Source: Pleurocapsa sp. MO_226.B13 (lineage in GTDB: Bacteria; Cyanobacteriota; Cyanobacteriia; Cyanobacteriales; Xenococcaceae). From it: a stretch of DNA of 6,516 nt. Location: positions 1-6,516 of the forward strand of contig JASJEI010000382.1 in assembly GCA_030064795.1 (NCBI GenBank), given 5' to 3'. The notes below the pieces were generated by a model. It was not told where the DNA came from. It made no database searches and was given only the letters and a program-made list of their open reading frames with translations. Below are positions 1-5,800 of this stretch, piece after piece (position 1 is the stretch's first letter; each line of letters starts with the position of its first letter). The translations under genes were made by a program, and so were the position numbers.

Positions 1-2
1 TT

Positions 3-104
3 GCGGGTGAATTTGGGAATCGGGATGTAAATCTGGCTTCACAGTTGTCTCTGTGGGGAGATTGGGACAACCCATCAAAGCAGATTTTGAAGTTTCGGTT
101 TTGA
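3..104 (+). CDS. Possible C-terminal end of a gene cut by the window edge
   Basis: The frame starting at base 3 is open for 33 codons from the window edge to a TGA at 102-104 and ends in NPSKQILKFRF. Its composition (charged residues, two tryptophans in WGDWDNP) looks like an ordinary soluble protein tail. I do not recognise a family. The opposite strand is also open here, with an ATG reading MGCPNLPTETTVK, but that frame looks less protein-like. The stop codon overlaps the TTTTGACAAC motif at 99-108. Only sequence to the left of the window can show whether the frame continues. Confidence 0.3.
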   Translation, partial: AGEFGNRDVNLASQLSLWGDWDNPSKQILKFRF

Positions 105-129
105 CAACCGATCTAAACTACTAAATACT
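101..129 (+). promoter_or_regulatory. Candidate sigma-70 promoter pointing into the repeat region
   Basis: A perfect -35 hexamer TTGACA (101-106) is followed after exactly 17 bases by AATACT (124-129), a 4/6 match to TATAAT. Transcription would run through the 22-bp repeats and then antisense to the 3' end of the HTH gene. No plus-strand gene lies downstream, so the product could be a primer or antisense RNA. The same TTGACA belongs to a 10-bp motif repeated at 315 and 330, which may be a protein-binding site instead. Confidence 0.2.
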
Positions 130-401
130 GATCCAATTAGTTTTAAATTGCTAAAAACCCTTTGCTGTATAAATTACAAAAAATCAAATATGGCAGTACT
201 CTAGAGGTTTTATGGCAGTACTCTAGAGGTTTTATGGCAGTACTCTAGAGGTTTTGTTTTCAAGCTGAAACAATTACTATACATGGGTTTCACACCAATT
301 TTTAGGGGTTATTTTTTTGACAACTAAAATTTTGACAACAAAACTTAACTTAATCTGAAAACAAAAAATCCGAAACGATTAATATGATTGAGGTGTAGCG
401 A
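105..401. other. Non-coding AT-rich candidate replication origin region
   Basis: This gap has no credible gene. It contains the 22-bp tandem repeats, two of the three TTTTGACAAC motifs and long A/T tracts, for example 312-318 and 361-367. An octamer CGATTAAT is repeated at 376-383 and 399-406, the second copy covering the stop codon of the HTH gene. I searched for a canonical DnaA box (TTATCCACA) and for a GC-rich intrinsic terminator after the HTH gene and saw neither. The origin call is inferred from the repeats and the neighbouring DNA-binding protein. Confidence 0.5.
189..254. repeat. Three perfect tandem 22-bp direct repeats (iteron-like array)
   Basis: Units at 189-210, 211-232 and 233-254 are identical and directly abutting, with core GGCAGTACTCTAGAGG; each unit begins TATGG and ends GGTTT. 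The 22-bp period equals about two DNA helical turns, so a protein bound to each unit would sit on one face. Each core holds the overlapping palindromes AGTACT and CTCTAGAG. Flanking DNA is AT-rich. Direct repeats of about 17-22 bp next to a replication gene are the hallmark of iteron plasmid origins. Here the array lies about 150 bp past the 3' end of the HTH gene. Rep binding is inferred. Confidence 0.85.
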
Positions 402-2144
402 TTAATTTTGCAGATTTAGTAGTTCACTTAGCTTAACTGCAACTTTTGACGAAATAGGTCTTTCGCCTTTCTCTATAAGACTGATTAAATTTTGAGAAAC
501 GCCAAGAAACGCTGCTAGCTGTCGCTGATTCCATCCTTTAGCCTTTCTAGCTACACGAACTTGTACACCAGTCAAGTAAGTTTTGGAGATTTTTTTGAGC
601 TTGGGCTTGATTGTTGCCTTAGATTTAATCAATTCTGAGGCGGATTCTGGAAGTTGGATGATTATCTTGGCTTCTAATAGCTTATTTAAATAGCCTGGAG
701 GCTTGCGAGTGTTACTATTTGGTCGAATTGCTTCTGGGTAAGTTCGATCGAAGCTAACTTTCCATCCTAAGTTGATAAAAAGCTTGAGGGCATGATTCCA
801 GCGATTAAAAATTTTCCGTCCTTTATCAGAATTTAAGCGAGCTTTGTTGATTACGGTTTTTGGCAATGCCGTCTCTAGCAGAGTTTGGACTCGATATTCT
901 CCTGTTGGATGCATCCGGCTATTAACGGTGATGTAAATTGCTAGCCTAAGTGCTAATTCATCATGATAGGGGTTGATTTTAAGTACTTGCTGAGCAAGGT
1001 AACTAAATTGATACAATGCTTCTCTTGCTTTAGCCCCTGCTCGATTGAGAAAATTTTTAGTCCAGAGTCCTGGTCGGATAGTAATAAATATCTCATAAGG
1101 CTTCTCTACTTTTTTGCTAAAAAGGTCAGCTGTTCCTCGTGGATCGACTACTGATTCCCACATTCTTCCAGTTGGACAACTAACATCTATTTTGTTGGTG
1201 CTTCTTCCTTCAATCCATACGGCTCTTGAAACAAGACAAGATAGAGCAAAGGCTGCTTTGGCAATTTCGTTCAGTTTTTGAAATTGGGAAATGTCGGTTC
1301 TTTTATCCCAACCTAATTCCCTAATTAGATCGGTTCCCTTAAGAGTAAATTGACTTTCCCAAGGAATAACTTGATTCATAGTATGTGCCGCATAAATTAG
1401 ATACATTTTGGCTGAAGTAAAGCCAAATTTATCAATTATTTGTTCCGCAGCTTCCCAAGGGAGTAATTCAATGTCGCCAGGACTACTAATGTAATGTTCG
1501 ATATAGTTACTGGATTTACTTTTACACTGTTGTTTAAAAACAGCTAATCCTTCCGAATCTGTCCACAAATCTTTTCTTAGTTGAGCTTGAATTCCAGAAG
1601 CGAAGATAGCAGAACTTGGAATAGGTGTAGTTGATTTATTGAGATAAAGTCCTGGTTCGGTAATTGGTGTAGGTTTTGATATCAGTCCTAAAATTTCTGC
1701 AACTTCTTCTTGGGAAATTTCTGCTAGATTTATTTGCTGAATTAGCTCTTCAGATTTGTAGAAAGCACAGGAATTTTTGATAAAATTTTCTAGAGTTTTT
1801 TCATCTTTAATATTTACGGAATCTGGAAATTTGATTTTTTCATCTCCGTTTAGATATAAATCTTTGTTGTTCCATTTTTCAATTCGCTCAAGAATCCATT
1901 CAGCTTGCTCCTCCCAAAACTGCTGAGTAAAGTATCCTTGAAAAGATTGTTTTAAACGGGATATTAGTTCAGGTGTAATATTAAACTCAGAGTAATCGTT
2001 TGTGGTACTTTCTTTTTCTTGTGAATGTAAAGAGTTGAAAAAATTGTGAAGTTTAATAGCTACGTTAGATAATATTCTATATTCCAATTCTCCTTCGTCA
2101 TGTAACTGTTCAGCATATTTATAGATAAGCTGGTAATTATTCAT
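402..2144 (-). CDS. Candidate plasmid replication initiator with C-terminal XRE-type HTH
   Basis: This 580-residue soluble protein has no signal peptide or membrane segment. Residues about 527-577 form a Cro/cI (XRE, HTH_3) DNA-binding domain: QRQLAAFLGVSQNLISLIEKG fits the helix-turn-helix, and ERPISSKVAVKLSELLNL the closing helices. Residues about 225-500 are helical and rich in aromatic and basic residues, with stretches such as TDLIRELGWDKRTD and LALRLAIYITVNSR that could be winged-helix folds, as in Rep proteins. Residues about 500-525 are a lysine-rich linker. The first 160 residues are unplaced. A large body plus a small HTH, and the iteron-like array 150 bp past the stop, favour a replication initiator; a large transcription regulator is the alternative. 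The ATG at 2144 lacks a clear Shine-Dalgarno (upstream is TTTATTCTC), common in cyanobacteria. A broken winged-helix gene ends 18 bp upstream, suggesting a former two-gene operon. The HTH call is firm; the Rep role is inferred. Confidence 0.75.
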   Translation of the reverse strand: MNNYQLIYKYAEQLHDEGELEYRILSNVAIKLHNFFNSLHSQEKESTTNDYSEFNITPELISRLKQSFQGYFTQQFWEEQAEWILERIEKWNNKDLYLNGDEKIKFPDSVNIKDEKTLENFIKNSCAFYKSEELIQQINLAEISQEEVAEILGLISKPTPITEPGLYLNKSTTPIPSSAIFASGIQAQLRKDLWTDSEGLAVFKQQCKSKSSNYIEHYISSPGDIELLPWEAAEQIIDKFGFTSAKMYLIYAAHTMNQVIPWESQFTLKGTDLIRELGWDKRTDISQFQKLNEIAKAAFALSCLVSRAVWIEGRSTNKIDVSCPTGRMWESVVDPRGTADLFSKKVEKPYEIFITIRPGLWTKNFLNRAGAKAREALYQFSYLAQQVLKINPYHDELALRLAIYITVNSRMHPTGEYRVQTLLETALPKTVINKARLNSDKGRKIFNRWNHALKLFINLGWKVSFDRTYPEAIRPNSNTRKPPGYLNKLLEAKIIIQLPESASELIKSKATIKPKLKKISKTYLTGVQVRVARKAKGWNQRQLAAFLGVSQNLISLIEKGERPISSKVAVKLSELLNLQN

Positions 2145-2162
2145 GAGAATAAAAAGTTAAAT

Positions 2163-2335
2163 TTATACATTAAAATAGATTCCCCGTCCCGCTCGTAGGA
2201 TTTTACCTTGATTTTCTAACTGTCGCAGGTACTCCTAGTGAATTCGCCACTCTCTCAGTTATCGGGGTTTGGCAATTCCCTCGGAACGCAAGAGGTCAAG
2301 AGGTCAAGTATCTGCTCGATTTTAGATTGGGTCAT
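2163..2335 (-). pseudogene. Broken gene for a ~54-residue winged-helix DNA-binding protein
   Basis: The minus strand starts with ATG at 2335, reads MTQSKIEQILDLL, then loses frame. The 3' part, in another frame, reads YLRQLENQGKILRAGRG followed by IYFNV and TAA at 2163-2165, a typical recognition-helix and wing pattern. The first lesion is an 8-bp tandem duplication (AGGTCAAG at 2293-2300 and 2301-2308 on plus). Removing one copy restores the reading LLRSEGIAKP. Two further small indels, one at the CCCC run and one single G, would give ITERVANSLEYLRQLE. The repaired length is exactly 55 codons with stop. As it stands TAA and TAG codons interrupt it, so no intact protein is made. Its place 18 bp before the HTH/Rep-like gene suggests a former regulator or partner of that gene. 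Confidence 0.7.
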
Positions 2336-2367
2336 GGTAAGGAAGTATTCTTTGAAATCATGTCGGT

Positions 2368-2397
2368 ATTATAAACATTCAATAAAAACGTAAGCAA
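2368..2397 (-). promoter_or_regulatory. Candidate promoter for the winged-helix remnant and Rep-like gene
   Basis: On the minus strand a perfect TATAAT (plus 2368-2373) is preceded at 18 bp by TTGCTT (plus 2392-2397), a partial -35. Transcription would start near 2361, about 25 bases before the ATG of the broken winged-helix gene, and could continue into the Rep-like gene at 2144. No purine-rich ribosome site lies before either ATG. The perfect -10 makes this the best promoter in the gap, but AT-rich DNA gives such matches by chance. Confidence 0.35.
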
Positions 2398-2505
2398 ATA
2401 TAATCAAACAACAACAAATGTTTGGTGATAGTAGTGTAGTAAAATATTATTGAAACCAGATGCAATGACTTAGTTTGATAAGGTGAAAGTCCTTGGCACA
2501 ACCGC

Positions 2506-2697
2506 TTAAACAGTTTTACTGATAGTCAGGGGTCGAACAAACATCAAGTTAACGAGCAAATCAAAAAAAACAGAAAGTGGTTTTAACTGCAAAAGTAATC
2601 CCAACAACCTTATTGGTGGAGGGATAGAGGGTGTGTAGTTCACCCATTTAGGATTATTCCTAATAAAGTAAAAAATATATTTGACTATATTTTTCAT
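2506..2697 (-). CDS. Doubtful small hydrophobic protein, 63 residues
   Basis: An ATG at 2697 opens 63 codons starting MKNIVKYIFYFIRNN, with a hydrophobic stretch RLLGLLLQLKPLSVFFDLL and LVNLMFV that could span a membrane. A purine-rich AAGAAGG lies 13 bases before the ATG, a little far for a ribosome site. It lies in a gap free of other genes and is cotranscriptionally placed after the large minus-strand gene. No family is recognised, and an ORF of this size in AT-rich DNA can arise by chance. Confidence 0.2.
   Translation of the reverse strand: MKNIVKYIFYFIRNNPKWVNYTPSIPPPIRLLGLLLQLKPLSVFFDLLVNLMFVRPLTISKTV
2671..2694. terminator. AT-only 9-bp hairpin, possible weak terminator
   Basis: AAAAATATA (2671-2679) and TATATTTTT (2686-2694) are perfect inverted arms around a 6-base loop. 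On the minus strand the right arm runs into TTTTTT, so the structure could end transcripts of the large gene whose stop is at 2804-2806. The stem lacks G-C pairs, unusual for an intrinsic terminator, and it overlaps the first codons of the doubtful 63-residue ORF. It may be only AT-rich low-complexity DNA. Confidence 0.2.
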
Positions 2698-2803
2698 AAC
2701 TATTTATCTGCCTTCTTTAAGGTTATAAACCAACTAAAAATCCGAAGTTAATTTTGGACGACTTCCTAACACTGCCAAAGGTAATAAAACTAAGAAATAT
2801 CGG

Positions 2804-5800
2804 CTATCTTTCGAGATCGGCGGTTTTAGCTTCGGGGTCATCGACCTGAGCAATATTGCTGGGCTCCTTGCGCTCACCTAGACGATCGCGAAGCTTAGGA
2901 GTAGAGTTAGTAACTGCTTCTGTCGGCACGGCAGGAGCAGCTTCAATCGCTTCTAAAACTTGTTGGAGAGCGGCGATCGCAGGTTCATCTAGAGAAGGTA
3001 CATCTGTCAAAGAAATCCAACGATTAGTTGCCTTGTCGTGTTGAGCAACCATTTTGACTTGCCCCCGATCTACAAGCTGCATAATGCGGTTACTCGAATT
3101 ATAAGTTAGTTTAAATTGTTCGTTTTGATAGAGCTTTTTTGTAGAAGTAGAATTTAAAATTCTAGCCAAAGTTGGGATAGCTTTAGTAACTGCCTCTTGT
3201 TGTTTTTCGAGGGGGGTTTTAAGCCGAGGTTTAACTGAATCGGGTAGCCGATAACCAGAAGTTACTCGTCTCCCGTCATCTCGCGCCACTCCCTCAACTC
3301 GTTTTCCTCGTCTTTCTGTAGCCACAGATCTGTCGGAGTCTCTCCCATTTTTAGGTTGGGGGCGAGGTCTTCTAGTTCCATGTGGGGATACTCCCTGGAG
3401 TCCGAGGGGTGTTCGGTTTCGGGTTCTCCCATAATTAGCACTCGAAAGTCGGGTGATGTCCCCTCGACAGCACAGCCCCTCTCTACCATCTCGTTGACGA
3501 GCTGACTGGTACGTTCGGGTGATGCTGGGATACTGGTGTCGCTCCACCATGCGGGAATGTCCCGTGACTCGTTTTGGTTGTTGTCCATAATGATTTTTTA
3601 AATTATTGATAACTGTTCCCATTCTGCCATTACGGTCGGGGATGAGAATTTTCGTCCTGTCTTTAGTGGGCAAAAGAGTATAGCCTTTGACTTCTAATGA
3701 AGCTAAAGTATTTTTGATTCGATCGAGGTCGGTATCGTCTACGCTAAAGCTATAGAGAGTATCTTGCCCTTTGGGGTCTTCGATAAAATAGCTCACGCGA
3801 GACTGGTTAAATTCTTGACCAATACGGGCTGCACCGTAGGCGATCGTCTCTGAGTTATTCACTCCTTTAAATGTGGCAATAAGGGCATTGTTTGCCGAAG
3901 CTCCGTTGCCCCATACTCGTAAAGTATCGCTGACGAGGGGACGCTCGATTTCTTCTGTTACCACCTCAAGCATTTGCTCCTTAATAGCTACTGCTGCTTC
4001 AGTGTTAAGGCTATTTTTAGCTTGGTTAAAGTTTTCCTCAACTCCTTCATTAGCAAAGCTAATAAAGCTCATTGGAGTAGTTGTTTTAGTGGTTTGATGT
4101 TTTACCATGACGAGATCATCTTGAGAATAATTACCAGTATTTGCGCGATCGCGAAGCCTACCCGCAGGGTAATCGCCCCAAGCTTGCCGATATTTCTCGG
4201 TAGAAGATTCTTGGTCGGAAAAAGTCGCCAAACCAATATATTGAGAAGCCACATCAGCCATCGCTAAGTCCTTTTTCATGTGGTATGCTACTTTCTCATT
4301 AGCTGATTTAACTGATTTTAGAGGATTATCTTGTTGAGATTGAGATTTGCCTGCTACAGACTTAGGTGCTGGGTGTGCTAGATCTACTTCTTTTCTAGTA
4401 GTAAAATCCAACACCTTACCATTAACGTAATCCCCTAGCGGTTCAAAAGTAAGACCCCACACCTCATGACCTGCTTCTAACTTGCCTTTAAATAATGCGG
4501 GTAAAGCTTCGGGGGCGTGTTTTTCTCTCTCGGCCCATTTTTGTTGAAATGCGCTCTCTTGCACTCGCTCTCTTGTTAGGCGATACTGTTTCCCTACCCG
4601 GATCACAATCTGTCCTGTAGGATTTTTCTTGTCTCCCTGGTAGGCGAGCGCGAGATCTCCTTCTTTAAATCCGTAGGCTTTATAGGGTTGGAAATTGCGA
4701 GTAGTGTGAGTTCTACCATGACGCATAGCTTCAAAGCAGTTATCAACGGGTAGAGAATTCTTTTTTCCATGCAGGTGCAAAGGAAAGTTCATGCTCATCG
4801 GCTTGCCGACAATGTTTACCCCAGAAGCAGCTTTAGCTTTATTATTCTGTCCTGGCTTGAGGCTAATAACCTTTTTACCGTTGACCTGAGATAGTCGGGC
4901 TATTTTAGATTTAGCCCGGTCGTAGCTGTAGGCCACGGCCCGAATATAGCCAGAATCGCTGCCTACTCCAGACATATAGTCGTTGTCATTATAGTAGCGA
5001 CAGGTGTTGAGCCAGTTTTTACCGCCGTTGGCATCAATAGCTGCAATTAGTTCTGGATGCTGAGTAAACTTGACCTCTAATAAATCCTTGGTTAGCTGAT
5101 AAGTTTGCTTTCGAGGAATTGTCGGCGCGAGCGCGCTATAGGCAGCTTGAGTACTGGGATAGGTTCGATCTTTAAATTCGATCGGTCGCGATATTTTCTC
5201 AGGATTATTTTTATCTTGAGGATTGGCTAAAGCTTCAGCAAGCTCATTTCCTGGCTTACCCAAGCTCAGCGGTAAAGCCTGTTGGGGGTCGATAAATTCA
5301 GGTAGAGGCATATAGCAGTCGGGACGCTCCCTAAGTAGTTCGATTGGCGTTCTAACTCCCAAATTGGTTATCACTACAGGTGTAATATTTTCTTTAATTA
5401 AATGCTCGACTTCCGTTTGATATAAGCTGTACTTTTTTTCCCCTAATAGAGCCTTTAATTGCTCGGTGGCGCAATCAAATTCGTATTCATCCTCGTAATC
5501 TTGAGTAAAATGTTGATATACCAATTCCTCTTGAGGAATCAAAAATTGTGAAAGTATTGTTTGAGCCCGAACCAGATTGTCTCCTGCTAAAACTTCCACC
5601 GCCGAGTTTGGCGAGTCGATCTTAGATTCGGGTTCTAAACGAGAATTAAGCCACTGATAATCATAGCGATTTAGTTCCTTGGCTAAAGTGATAGCTTCTA
5701 TCTGACTCAGTAAGGTACTGTGTTTGACCAATTCAACTAACTTAGCTGAAGGTGTCACCACATCTGAGGTTTTATCGGGTAAATCGGCATCTAATAAAGG

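Larger units (their letters stand above)
99..339. repeat. TTTTGACAAC motif, three copies flanking the 22-bp repeats
   Basis: The 10-mer TTTTGACAAC occurs at 99-108, 315-324 and 330-339, all in the same orientation. The last two start 15 bp apart. One copy lies left and two lie right of the 22-bp array, so the array is bracketed. The motif contains TTGACA and could act as a -35 element, but only the first copy has a -10-like hexamer at usable spacing. A second protein-binding site in the origin is the other reading. Function is unknown. Confidence 0.5.
2336..2803. other. Mostly non-coding AT-rich gap between the two main genes
   Basis: This stretch holds a candidate minus-strand promoter (2368-2397), a doubtful 63-codon ORF (2506-2697) and several small inverted repeats: GGGTG/CACCC (2629-2645), TTAGGA/TCCTAA (2648-2663), an AT-only 9-bp hairpin (2671-2694) and CCTT/AAGG (2711-2722). 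On plus, AAGGTGAAAGTCCTT near 2480 resembles a segment often seen in bacterial group II introns, but no other intron landmark or reverse transcriptase is present. No RNA gene or recognisable mobile element could be supported. Confidence 0.5.

Noticed and set aside
189..254. The three tandem repeats as a CRISPR array
   Set aside because: The 22-bp units abut with no spacers between them, so this is not a CRISPR structure.
963..1154. Plus-strand 63-codon ORF inside the HTH gene
   Set aside because: It is antisense to a well-supported coding sequence, rich in Ser/Cys/Phe, and has no domain or ribosome site.
2528..2545. GGGGTCGAACAAAC as a tRNA T-arm
   Set aside because: The loop does not match TTCRANY properly, and no acceptor, D or anticodon arms could be folded around it.
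2856..3044. Plus-strand 62-codon ORF near the end of the large gene
   Set aside because: It is antisense to the large gene and mostly a readout of Ala/Glu-rich codons on the other strand.
3873..4267. Two overlapping plus-strand ORFs of 74 and 97 codons inside the large gene
   Set aside because: Both lie antisense to the large gene, overlap each other in different frames and have shadow-like composition.
4552..4575. Direct repeat CGCTCTCTTG at 4552 and 4566
   Set aside because: It encodes similar residues (RERVQES) within the ASCH-like segment, and two short copies 14 bp apart are easily chance.
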